A DNA stretch of 12,912 nt from contig JBNKIW010000058.1 in assembly GCA_050290865.1 (NCBI GenBank), positions 1 to 12,912 on the forward strand, written 5' to 3'. A model generated the notes under the pieces. That model saw only the letters and a program-made list of their open reading frames with translations, did not search any database and was not told the origin of the DNA. Origin of the DNA: JARRLC01 sp050290865 (GTDB taxonomy: Bacteria; Pseudomonadota; Alphaproteobacteria; Rhizobiales; Rhodomicrobiaceae). Both the position numbers and the translations under genes were made by a program. Below are positions 6,619 through 12,912 of the stretch, piece by piece; the stretch's first letter is position 1; each line of letters starts with the position of its first letter.

Positions 6619-7043
6619 TGTATCTCGTGGACACCAGTGTCGTCTCCGAATTGCGGAAAGTGCGCGCCGGCAAGGCGGACAAACATGTTGCCGCCTGGAG
6701 CCGGACCGTTTTAGTGGCATCTCTGTTTATTTCCACCATTACCATTCACGAGATTGAGCTGGGCGTGCTTCTCGTGGAGCTGCGGGATGCAGCGCAGGGC
6801 GCAATTTTGAGGAGTTGGCTCGACGATCACGTTCTGCCAGCCTTCGCTGGCCGAGTTCTCGCGGTCGATACAGCGGTCGCGATCCGCAGCGCACAACTGC
6901 ACGTGCCCAATCCCCGGCCAGCACGAGACAGCTTCATCGCCGCGACCGCCCTTGTTCATGGGATGGCGATTGTGACCCGGAACGTGAACGGTTTGCAGCA
7001 CACGGGCGTTGCGATTATTGATCCCTGGCAGGCGACCTCTTGA
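6618..7043 (+). CDS. vapC: Type II toxin, PIN-domain ribonuclease (VapC/FitB-like)
   Basis: Predicted metal-dependent RNase that cleaves RNA (tRNA or rRNA in studied VapC proteins) when freed from its antitoxin. The 141 residues form a full PIN domain: MYLVDTSVVSELRK with Asp5, TITIHEIELGV with Glu45/Glu47, and ARDSFIAATALVHGMAIVTRN with Asp104 and Asn122. The acidic metal-binding residues are therefore present and the toxin appears intact. It overlaps the antitoxin by one base, so the two are coupled. A stem-loop follows 31 bases after the stop. A Phd-type antitoxin paired with a PIN toxin is a common combination. The pair lies beside a recombinase remnant, which fits arrival with mobile DNA. 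Confidence 0.88.
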   Translation: MYLVDTSVVSELRKVRAGKADKHVAAWSRTVLVASLFISTITIHEIELGVLLVELRDAAQGAILRSWLDDHVLPAFAGRVLAVDTAVAIRSAQLHVPNPRPARDSFIAATALVHGMAIVTRNVNGLQHTGVAIIDPWQATS

Positions 7044-7074
7044 GGTGCAACTCGCAAAGTGGGGCGAAATGTCT

Positions 7075-7097
7075 CTAGCGGCGCGGCAGGCCGCTAG
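7075..7097 (+). terminator. Stem-loop behind vapC
   Basis: CTAGCGGC (7075-7082) and GCCGCTAG (7090-7097) form a perfect eight-base stem with a seven-base loop. The following GCAGAGATTTTC gives only a short T run. Position 31 bases after the toxin stop suggests the terminator of the toxin-antitoxin transcript. Confidence 0.5.
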
Positions 7098-7381
7098 GCA
7101 GAGATTTTCATAGCGGCCTACAAAAGAGCTGCATCGCCGCGCGTCCAGAGATGAGGACGACAGCCCGCGATGATACGACTTCCGCTTTATGCGGACGGAA
7201 GGGGCAATGCGAATGCGCGCCATCCCTGCTGTCCGCCGTAGCACTAAAGTCGTTTGCGGCACATCAGCACGGTACATCTTGCATACACAGCCGCATCGGT
7301 TAGCATACAATCTTGCAAAGCCCGTATGGCCCTGACGTCACATCGCATTCTTTCCGTCCACCACAACCCCACCGGCCAATC
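7098..7381. other. Non-coding stretch upstream of trpB
   Basis: No supported gene lies here. A small imperfect hairpin (TCCGC-TTTAT-GCGGA) is near 7184-7198. GCATACA occurs twice, at 7281-7287 and 7303-7309, 22 bases apart, and TGACGTCA, a palindrome, is at 7333-7340. Both could be regulator sites for trpB. A weak promoter TTGCAT (7279-7284) N16 TAGCAT (7301-7306) is possible. I see no Trp-rich leader peptide, so a classical trp attenuator is unlikely. Confidence 0.35.
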
Positions 7382-8587
7382 ATGACAGAAACGAAAGATC
7401 ACCAGAACGTCCCCAACTCGGAAGGTTTCTTCGGCACTTACGGTGGCCAGTTCGTGCCGCCGCAACTGAAGGCAGTGCTTGACGAAGTGACGCAAGCTTA
7501 TGAGGCCGCGCGCAACGATCCGGCGTTCGTGAGAGAATATGAAGACCTCCTCGCCGACTATGTGGGCCGCCCGTCGCCGCTCTTCTTGGCCAAACACCTC
7601 ACGAAGCAGCTTGGCGGCGCGAAGATTTACCTCAAACGTGAAGACCTGAATCACACCGGCGCGCACAAGATCAACCACACTCTCGGCGAAGCGCTGCTCG
7701 CCAAGCGCATGGGCAAGAAGAAGTTGCTCGCGGAAACCGGAGCTGGGCAGCACGGCGTGGCGCTGGCAACGGCGGCGGCGATCACTGGCCTCGAATGCGA
7801 GATCCACATGGGCGCCATCGACGTGAAAAAGCAGCATCCCAACGTGCTGCGCATGAAGATGCTTGGCGCCACGGTGGTAGCCGTCGAAAGCGGCGGGCGC
7901 TGCCTCAAGGACGCCGTGGACAGCGCGTTCGGCGCTTTTTTGGCGGATCATCAACACACGTTCTTTGGCATTGGCTCGGTAGTGGGCCCACATCCCTATC
8001 CGATGATGATCCGCGATTTTCAGTCCATCGTCGGCAAGGAAGCACGCAGGCAGATCATGGAGAAGGAAGGGCGTCTGCCGGATTATCTGCTGGCCTGCGT
8101 TGGCGGCGGCTCAAATGCGATGGGGCTGTTCCACGCCTTCCTCAACGATGCTGTGAAGATTGTGGGCGTTGAACCTTCGGGCAAGAGCTTCGACCCCGGC
8201 CAGCACGCCGCGACGATGACGCTCGGCAAGCCCGGCACGATCCATGGCATGATGACCTACGTGCTTCAGGACGAGAAGGGCGACCCGCTCGGCGTACATT
8301 CCATCGCGTCCGGCCTCGACTATCCCGGCGTTGGGCCGCAGCACGCTTTCCTGAAGGACAGCGGCCGCGTCGAATATGCGACAATCTCGGACAAGGAGGC
8401 ACTGGAGGCGTTTTCCACGCTAAGCCGCGCGGAGGGCATCATTCCGGCGCTGGAAAGCTCGCACGCCGTGGCGCAAGTGATCAAGATGGCGCCGACGCTG
8501 CGTCCGGATGAGGTGATCATCGTCAACCTGTCGGGGCGCGGTGACAAGGATGTCGATTACATCGGCGAAGTGCTCGGAATCGAGTGA
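7382..8587 (+). CDS. trpB: Tryptophan synthase beta chain (TrpB1 type), stand-alone
   Basis: PLP enzyme that condenses indole and serine to tryptophan, normally in an alpha2-beta2 complex with TrpA. From ATG 7382 it has 401 residues, the usual length. Visible sites are YGGQFVP (20-26), the PLP lysine K96 in HTGAHKIN, ETGAGQHG (118-125) with catalytic Glu118, the phosphate loop GGGSNA (241-246) and LSGRGDKD (383-390) with Ser384. The ATG has no clear Shine-Dalgarno; a TTG at 7313 would add 23 unlikely residues. trpA and trpF are not next to it. HTFFGIGSVVGPHPYPMMI differs in detail from the alphaproteobacterial trpFBA-type TrpB as I remember it, so this could be a second, unlinked copy. The TrpB1 call is firm; being a paralogue is inference. 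Confidence 0.9.
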   Translation: MTETKDHQNVPNSEGFFGTYGGQFVPPQLKAVLDEVTQAYEAARNDPAFVREYEDLLADYVGRPSPLFLAKHLTKQLGGAKIYLKREDLNHTGAHKINHTLGEALLAKRMGKKKLLAETGAGQHGVALATAAAITGLECEIHMGAIDVKKQHPNVLRMKMLGATVVAVESGGRCLKDAVDSAFGAFLADHQHTFFGIGSVVGPHPYPMMIRDFQSIVGKEARRQIMEKEGRLPDYLLACVGGGSNAMGLFHAFLNDAVKIVGVEPSGKSFDPGQHAATMTLGKPGTIHGMMTYVLQDEKGDPLGVHSIASGLDYPGVGPQHAFLKDSGRVEYATISDKEALEAFSTLSRAEGIIPALESSHAVAQVIKMAPTLRPDEVIIVNLSGRGDKDVDYIGEVLGIE

Positions 8588-8843
8588 TCAACAGCGACGC
8601 AGGCTTTGGCCAGCAGTTTCGTTGCCTGAACTTGCGTCTGCTACCGCTTCAAATGCGTCGTCGCCGCAGGAAACCTTGCAGCCGCGCCGGACATGAGCAT
8701 TTTGCAGGCCTTCCGGCGTTGTAAACGCGGTCGCATCCGTCTGCTTTGGGAAGCATGCGGGAACGGCTGCCCGCTAGCGACATGGCCGAAAGCTTCAAGG
8801 ACACGTGTCGGCGAAACCGGGCCGCTTGCGCGCGCCGGCAACG
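8588..8843. other. Intergenic region between convergent trpB and ene-reductase gene
   Basis: No supported gene. An imperfect stem-loop can be drawn from GACGCAGGC (8596-8604) to GCCTG...TGCGTC (8624-8638), possibly ending the trpB transcript, and a short GCGGG/CCCGC hairpin lies at 8757-8774. Neither has a T tract. The small ORFs here overlap the ene-reductase end or lack ribosome-binding sites. Confidence 0.4.
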
Positions 8844-9896
8844 TCACCCGAGAGCCGGATAATCCGTATAGCCCTTTGCCCCGCCAGCGTAGAAGGTCGC
8901 AGTATCCCATTCATTCAGCGGTGCATCCTCGCGCAGGCGGCGGACGAGGTCCGGATTGGCGATGTACGCCTTGCCGAACGCCACCGCATCGGCGTCTCCG
9001 GCGGCGATCGCGGCTTCGGCCTGCTCTTTCGTGAAATTCTCGTTGACGATATAGACGCCGCCGAACGCCTGCTTGAGGCGAGGCCCGAGGCTGTCCTCCG
9101 CGCGGTATTCGCGCGCGCAGATAAAGGCGATCTGCCGTTTGCCAAGCTCCGTGGCAACGTAAGAGAAGGTTTCGGCGAGGCCGCTACCGCCCATCGAATG
9201 CGCGTCCCCTCGCGGCGCCAGATGCATGCCGACGCGCTCCGCTCCCCACACCGAGATGACGGCGTCGGTGACTTCCAGCATCAGACGGGCGCGGTTTTCG
9301 ACGGAGCCGCCATAGGCGTCGGTGCGCTGGTTCGAGATGTCTTGGAGGAATTGATCGAGCAGGTAGCCGTTGGCGCCGTGGATTTCGACGCCGTCGAACC
9401 CCGCCGCTTTGGCATTTTCCGCACCCCGCCGGTAAGCCTCTATGATGCCGGGAATTTCACTGGTCTCAAGGGCGCGCGGCACCGGATAAGGCTGCTTGGG
9501 CCGCACGAGGGCGACATGGCCCTCAGCCGCGATGGCACTCGGCGCCACCGGCAGTTCGCCGTCGAGGAAGACGGGATGCGAAATCCGCCCGACATGCCAG
9601 AGCTGAAGGAAAATGCGACCGCCCTGCTCATGCACGGCGCGCGTCACCAGCTTCCAGCCCTCGACCTGCTCGCCCGACCAGATACCGGGCGTGTCCGCGT
9701 AGCCAACCCCCATCGGTGTGACCGACGTCGCTTCGCTCAGGATGAGACCGGCGCTGGCGCGCTGGGCGTAATAGGTTGCCATCAGCGCGTTGGGCACGCG
9801 GGGCCCGCCTGCGCGGCGGCGGGTCAGGGGCGCCATGACAATGCGGTTCGGCAGGCGAAGGGCGCCGGCGGTGAGGGGCTCGAAGAGTATGCTCAT
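8844..9896 (-). CDS. NADH:flavin oxidoreductase, Old Yellow Enzyme (alkene reductase/NemA-like) family
   Basis: FMN enzyme that reduces activated C=C bonds (enones, maleimides) and often nitro or nitrate-ester compounds with NAD(P)H. The 350 residues form a complete OYE barrel: LFEPLTAGALRLPNRIVMAPLTR at the N-terminus, QLWHVGRISHP (98-108), EIHGANGYLLDQFL (171-184) with the substrate-binding pair His173 and Asn176 and Tyr178, NQRTDAYGGSVENRARL, and a C-terminal FMN-phosphate region GDADAVAFGKAYIANPDLV. ATG at 9896 starts the family-typical N-terminus; only a distant AGG precedes it. It stands alone, with a 14-base palindrome about 50 bases upstream that may be its operator. Such genes are often controlled by electrophile-sensing TetR or LysR regulators; none is in the window. 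Physiological substrate unknown. Confidence 0.9.
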   Translation of the reverse strand: MSILFEPLTAGALRLPNRIVMAPLTRRRAGGPRVPNALMATYYAQRASAGLILSEATSVTPMGVGYADTPGIWSGEQVEGWKLVTRAVHEQGGRIFLQLWHVGRISHPVFLDGELPVAPSAIAAEGHVALVRPKQPYPVPRALETSEIPGIIEAYRRGAENAKAAGFDGVEIHGANGYLLDQFLQDISNQRTDAYGGSVENRARLMLEVTDAVISVWGAERVGMHLAPRGDAHSMGGSGLAETFSYVATELGKRQIAFICAREYRAEDSLGPRLKQAFGGVYIVNENFTKEQAEAAIAAGDADAVAFGKAYIANPDLVRRLREDAPLNEWDTATFYAGGAKGYTDYPALG

Positions 9897-9945
9897 GGTT
9901 CTGTCTGGTGGTCCTGTTCAGCGAGAAACGGTAATTTGGTGATTG

Positions 9946-9959
9946 TGGATGCGCATCCA
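9946..9959. promoter_or_regulatory. 14-bp perfect palindrome upstream of the ene-reductase gene
   Basis: TGGATGCGCATCCA is a perfect palindrome 50 bases upstream of the ene-reductase start, where an operator for a dimeric repressor would be expected. No -10/-35 pair stands out around it. Confidence 0.4.
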
Positions 9960-10101
9960 GCCGGGCGCAACGCGATCAAGATGACCTCGATAAGCTATCG
10001 CCTGCGACGGTGTCCATCCGAGAATTCCTGGCCATCACCGTGGCCGCTCGGTATCCCCCGGAAATGGCGCAGCGCCGCCTTGGATCGCCCGTTGGTGCCG
10101 C

Positions 10102-10332
10102 TCACTGCAGGCAGTATTTCTTGAACTTCTTGCCGCTGCCGCAAGGGCACAAGTCATTTCGGCCGACCTTTTTGTACTGGCTGACGGCCTGCTCTCCCTG
10201 CAACTCGGTAAAGCCCCGGCGGCATTTGCCCTCCTTCTCGTGCTGCCCTTCCTCTATGTACCCATACCATCCTGACAATTCCTCGATGGCGTCGCCGAAC
10301 GGCTCATAAGGAACCGCCGGAGGGCAGCCCAC
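10102..10332 (-). CDS. Small SEC-C motif (zinc-binding) protein
   Basis: A 76-residue protein ending in VGRNDLCPCGSGKKFKKYC, the SEC-C zinc motif known from the SecA C-terminus and many small proteins. Cys62, Cys64 and Cys74 are present; the place where many copies have a third cysteine holds Tyr73, a variant seen in some SEC-C proteins. The N-terminal part (YEPFGDAIEELSGWYGYIEEG) is acidic and of unknown function. The GTG at 10332 lies inside the last codons of htpG, overlapping it by 29 bases in another frame; GGTGGAG directly before it is too close to be a standard Shine-Dalgarno, so a downstream TTG start is possible. It is probably co-transcribed with htpG. Whether it is a whole gene or the tail of a once longer one is not clear. 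Confidence 0.65.
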   Translation of the reverse strand: MGCPPAVPYEPFGDAIEELSGWYGYIEEGQHEKEGKCRRGFTELQGEQAVSQYKKVGRNDLCPCGSGKKFKKYCLQ

Positions 10333-12214
10333 GCTCCACCAGCCGGTTCAGCCGCGCCGCAAAAGCCGCCGGATCTTCTGGCAACTCCCCATCGAGAATT
10401 TGCGCCTGTTCAAACAGCAACGCAGAGAGATCGCCCACCTCCGCTTGGCATGACGCTTTTTCAGCGCTCGCCACGGCTCTGACCAGCGCATGGTGAACGT
10501 TGAGTTCCAGGATTGGTTTGGGACCCGTTCCACGCATCTGACGCGGCAGGAGGCGCTCGACCTGGAGATCGGGCCCGTGCCCTGCGGCGACAAGGCAGGC
10601 GGGGCTGTCCGCGAGACGCCGCGATGCCCGCACCTCCGACACGCGGTCGCCAAGCGCCTCCTTCACCGCCGCAAGAGTACTCTCCACGCTGATTTCCTCG
10701 GGCTCCGGCTCTTCCTCCGGTTTCTCATCAAGTAGAGGGATGAGCCCGAAATCGATTTCTCCCTGGCTCAGCGACTTGAAAGGCTTGCCTTCGACATCCA
10801 GCGGCATAGCGGTCCAGTACGCGTCGATCGGATCGCTCAGCAGTAGGACCTCGATCCCGCGCGCCCGCGCCGCTTCGAGTTTGGGATTGGATTTCAGCCG
10901 CTCGGCGCTGTCGCCAAGGAGATAATAAATCTCGGTCTGATTGGGCTTGAGATCGGCGATGTACGCCTTGAGCGTGCGTGCTTCGCCCGCCGTGGTCACG
11001 AAACGGGCAAGCCCGAGCAGAGCATCGCGCCGTTCGTAATCTTCGTAGAGGCCTTCCTTGAGAACCGCGCCGAACGCATCCCAGATTTTTCGGAAAGTCT
11101 CCGGCTCCTTCCCGGCGAGGCTTTCGAGTTCCGAAATCACGCGCCCTGTCAGCGCCTTGCGCATCTGCGCGACCTGCGGATTGTTCTGCAGCATTTCGCG
11201 CGAGATGTTGAGCGGCAGGTCTTCGCTGTCCACCACGCCGCGGATGAAACGCAGGTAAGCCGGGAGCAGATCCGCATCGTCCGTGATGTATACGCGGCGC
11301 ACATAAAGCTTGACATGCCCTTTGCGGTCCGGATCGAACAGGTCGAATGGCCGCGCTGAGGGGGCGAACAGCAGACCCGCGTAGGATTGCCGGCCCTCCA
11401 CCTTGAAATGCAGCGTCATCGCCGGCTCGTCGAAGGCGTGCGCGATCATGCGGTAGGCCTGCGTGTAGTCATCCGGGCTGAGTTCGGATTTCGGCCGCTG
11501 CCACAATGCGCTCGCCGAGTTGATCTGTTCGGATTTGTCCGGCGCCTCGACAAGCTCGATCGGGAACAGGATGTGGTCGGAATAGGCCGCGACGACGCGC
11601 CTGATTTCGTGCGGTTCGAGATACTTCTTGGCGTCTTCCTTCAGGTGCAGCACGATCCGGGTGCCGCGCGGGACATCCGCGGCCTGCTCCTCGCTCGCCG
11701 GTGCTATCTCGAAACCGCCGCCGCCTGAAGCCGTCCAGAACCACGCCTCCGCCGCCCCCGCGTGGCGGCTGACCACGTCGATGCGTTCTGCCACCATGAA
11801 AGCCGAATAGAAGCCGACACCGAATTGCCCGATGAGGCCAACGCTGTCTTTCGCCTCGGAGAGCTTCGCTACGAAGGCGCGCGTGCCGGAGCGCGCAATG
11901 GTGCCGAGATTGTCGATCAGCTCCTGCCGCTCCATGCCGATGCCGTTGTCGGCGATGGTGAGCGTATTGGCCTCAGCATCGGGAATGATGCGGATCGCGA
12001 ACCGGTGGGCATCCGCTGCCAACTCCGGCTTGGCGATGGCTTCGTAGCGCAGCCGGTCGCAGGCATCCGAAGCGTTGGAAACGAGTTCGCGCAGGAATAT
12101 GTCGGTCTCAGAGTACACCGAGTGCACCATCAACCGGAGCAATTCGGCGACCTCCGCCTGGAACGAATGTGTCTCCACGGCGGAGCCTTTCGTGAGGTTA
12201 TCCGTGTCTGTCAT
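10304..12214 (-). CDS. htpG: HtpG, Hsp90-family ATP-dependent chaperone
   Basis: Cytosolic homodimeric chaperone that remodels client proteins together with DnaK. From ATG 12214 it has 636 residues, the full bacterial length. The N-terminal ATPase (Bergerat) domain shows LRELVSNASDA with Glu43 and Asn47, DNGIGM (89-94), GTIARSGT and GQFGVGFYSAF. The middle domain has LYVRRVYITDD and RGVVDSEDLPLNISREMLQ. The C-terminal dimerisation part ends KPILELNVHHALV...LVERGLPSGGSL. The reading could extend to 12280, but the extra 22 residues are atypical, overlap the predicted promoter, and MTDTDNLTKGSAVETHSFQAE is the usual beginning. No strong Shine-Dalgarno precedes the ATG. Its 3' end overlaps the SEC-C gene. 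Confidence 0.95.
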   Translation of the reverse strand: MTDTDNLTKGSAVETHSFQAEVAELLRLMVHSVYSETDIFLRELVSNASDACDRLRYEAIAKPELAADAHRFAIRIIPDAEANTLTIADNGIGMERQELIDNLGTIARSGTRAFVAKLSEAKDSVGLIGQFGVGFYSAFMVAERIDVVSRHAGAAEAWFWTASGGGGFEIAPASEEQAADVPRGTRIVLHLKEDAKKYLEPHEIRRVVAAYSDHILFPIELVEAPDKSEQINSASALWQRPKSELSPDDYTQAYRMIAHAFDEPAMTLHFKVEGRQSYAGLLFAPSARPFDLFDPDRKGHVKLYVRRVYITDDADLLPAYLRFIRGVVDSEDLPLNISREMLQNNPQVAQMRKALTGRVISELESLAGKEPETFRKIWDAFGAVLKEGLYEDYERRDALLGLARFVTTAGEARTLKAYIADLKPNQTEIYYLLGDSAERLKSNPKLEAARARGIEVLLLSDPIDAYWTAMPLDVEGKPFKSLSQGEIDFGLIPLLDEKPEEEPEPEEISVESTLAAVKEALGDRVSEVRASRRLADSPACLVAAGHGPDLQVERLLPRQMRGTGPKPILELNVHHALVRAVASAEKASCQAEVGDLSALLFEQAQILDGELPEDPAAFAARLNRLVERGLPSGGSL

Positions 12215-12252
12215 TTTTCTGGCTCGGGAAGAAATCGATTGAAACCCCTCCA

Positions 12253-12281
12253 AATATAACGATCCGAATTTGCGCCGCAAG
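12253..12281 (-). promoter_or_regulatory. Candidate heat-shock (RpoH) promoter of htpG
   Basis: On the minus strand CTTGCGG (12281-12275), 13 bases, then CGTTATATT (12261-12253). CTTG and a TATnT-like -10 with this spacing fit RpoH promoters of alphaproteobacteria, and htpG is a classic RpoH target. TTGCGG/TTATAT could also be read as a weak sigma-70 promoter. The start would fall about 30 bases before the htpG ATG. A 14-base palindromic segment GCCGCA-CT-TGCGGC (12287-12274) covers the -35. Confidence 0.45.
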
Positions 12282-12397
12282 TGCGGCAGATGCCTCTAAC
12301 GCTGCAAATACCAGACCCTTGGTCGAAGTTTGGGGCAATTCCGGCCGCTGAGAAGCTGAACCTGCAGGAAGAAGCTGGGCAGAGACGGCAACGGACG

Positions 12398-12586
12398 CTA
12401 AAACCGCGATTGCCCGGTTGCCAATGCCGAGGAAGTCCGCGAGACGCAGAGCGCCGCCAGGCCGGGATTGGCGTCATACACGGCCTCGGTGACGTCGGCC
12501 GTGCGGTCGCAATGGATATGGCAGACGAGATCGACCGTGAGGCCAGTTTGGCGAATTTGACAGGTGGGGAGCATTTCCAGATGCAA
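12398..12586 (-). pseudogene. Degenerate phage tail protein X (P2 gpX-like)
   Basis: Residues 15-46 of this frame (12544-12449) read GLTVDLVCHIHCDRTADV then TEAVYDANPGLAAL, which closely follows the tail protein X pattern TVDLLCWRHYGRT..V.E.V..ANPGLA. P2-type tail protein X takes part in tail assembly. Here the WRHYG core has become HIHCD, and after GLAAL the usual LPxGTxVxLP end is lost: the frame turns into an unrelated serine-rich tail and stops, as a frameshift would cause. The N-terminal 14 residues also look unrelated. No other phage gene is near. I take it as a prophage leftover inserted upstream of htpG. Confidence 0.55.
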
Positions 12587-12792
12587 TGTTCAAGAAGTCA
12601 ATTCTTGCGGGGCGAGTATATCTGATAGACGTCAACTCGCGCGGGTATCGTCTGGTCATTATTTCTTCCCACGCGATAGCTTCTCACAGAACGCCTTCTC
12701 ACATATTCGTTCAATGTTCGGTCCACTTCGTGCGCAGTCTGGAACATGCGATGCCCAGTGATCAAACTTGTTCCCGGTCCGTTGTCGATTAG
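12541..12792 (+). pseudogene. Possible decayed HigB-type mRNA interferase toxin
   Basis: The frame opened after a stop at 12538-12540 reads DRWGAFPDAMFKKSILAGRV and then YLIDVNSRGYRLVIIS. HigB toxins carry W..F.DVK..F..ASIL.G.RVVFNI.GNKYRLVV at this place, so SIL-GRV-N-YRLV lines up well. The later IFVQCSVHFV could be a worn IYVRHVLTHKDYD end. The N-terminal part of HigB and a higA antitoxin are absent, and the end is not conserved. The resemblance begins exactly where the phage tail X remnant on the other strand stops (about 12544). Recognition is by memory of the family only, so treat it as a lead. Confidence 0.33.
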
Positions 12793-12912
12793 ATGATATT
12801 CCAGATGTCCGCTCCCGCTCTTGCCGTATGTCAGCCTCAGCCATCCCCTCATTTTCTCGAGGGGCAAAATGCAACTCATGATGGGTGATGCGGCGCAGCG
12901 AGTCTCGCACTG
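12793..12912. other. Right-edge sequence without recognised gene
   Basis: Open frames exist on the minus strand but resemble nothing I know. CCCCTC (12845-12850) and GAGGGG (12859-12864) form a six-base stem with an eight-base loop and no T tract. Confidence 0.3.

Noticed and set aside
8641..8910. Minus-strand ORF of 89 residues between trpB and the ene-reductase (and its plus-strand mirror from 8693)
   Set aside because: It overlaps the ene-reductase end in another frame, has no ribosome-binding site, and its Arg/Ser-rich composition looks like translated non-coding DNA. The wording felt vaguely familiar as a recurring intergenic sequence, but I cannot support that.
8805..10124. Plus-strand ORF of 439 residues across the ene-reductase gene
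   Set aside because: It mirrors the GC-rich third-position pattern of the OYE gene on the other strand and has no family motif.
12281..12625. Plus-strand ORF of 114 residues upstream of htpG
   Set aside because: It lies over the htpG promoter and opposite the tail X remnant, and its translation is without pattern.
12598..12910. Minus-strand ORFs of 93 and 83 residues at the right edge
   Set aside because: They overlap each other in different frames, resemble no family I know, and have no convincing ribosome-binding site.
1..12912. CRISPR array, tRNA or rRNA genes
   Set aside because: I saw no regularly spaced direct repeats and no cloverleaf or rRNA-like stretch by eye, including next to the recombinase stub.

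Overview
The window looks like a piece of an alphaproteobacterial chromosome. It is GC-rich and its protein relatives (ThiO, HtpG, OYE-type reductase, Phd/VapC) have an alphaproteobacterial, probably Hyphomicrobiales-like, flavour. That placement is inferred from remembered sequence character, not from a search. An oxygen-independent ubiquinone module suggests a facultative anaerobe or an organism of microoxic habitats.

Region 1 (1-6069) is a compact quinone locus. On the minus strand ubiT-ubiU-ubiV form an operon: a lipid-binding SCP2 protein plus two peptidase-U32-type Fe-S proteins that hydroxylate the quinone ring without O2. Divergent from it, on the plus strand, ubiD-ubiX-thiO form a second tightly coupled operon: the decarboxylase, the prenyl-FMN synthase that makes its cofactor, and a glycine-oxidase-like flavoprotein. 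The two operons share a control region (2662-2910) with an AT-rich core and two inverted repeats. The last 114 bases of an insertion-sequence transposase lie at the left edge, directly behind ubiV.

Region 2 (6070-7381) is a small island of mobile DNA remains. It holds the C-terminal stub of a tyrosine recombinase, a perfect hairpin terminator, and an intact Phd/VapC-type toxin-antitoxin pair. The pair's promoter is covered by two inverted repeats whose centres are 21 bp apart. A terminator-like hairpin and a non-coding stretch follow.

Region 3 (7382-12281) is housekeeping or metabolic: a stand-alone trpB on the plus strand, then on the minus strand an OYE-family ene-reductase, a small SEC-C zinc-motif protein and htpG (Hsp90). 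The htpG gene has a plausible heat-shock-type promoter, and its 3' end overlaps the SEC-C gene.

Region 4 (12282-12912) has no convincing intact gene. It contains a decayed phage tail protein X on the minus strand and, starting where that stops, a HigB-like toxin remnant on the plus strand.

The most noteworthy points are the thiO-like flavoprotein built into a ubiquinone operon and cut off from any thiamine genes by a recombinase scar, the phased operator pair of the toxin-antitoxin module, and the gene debris that ORF calling alone would miss.
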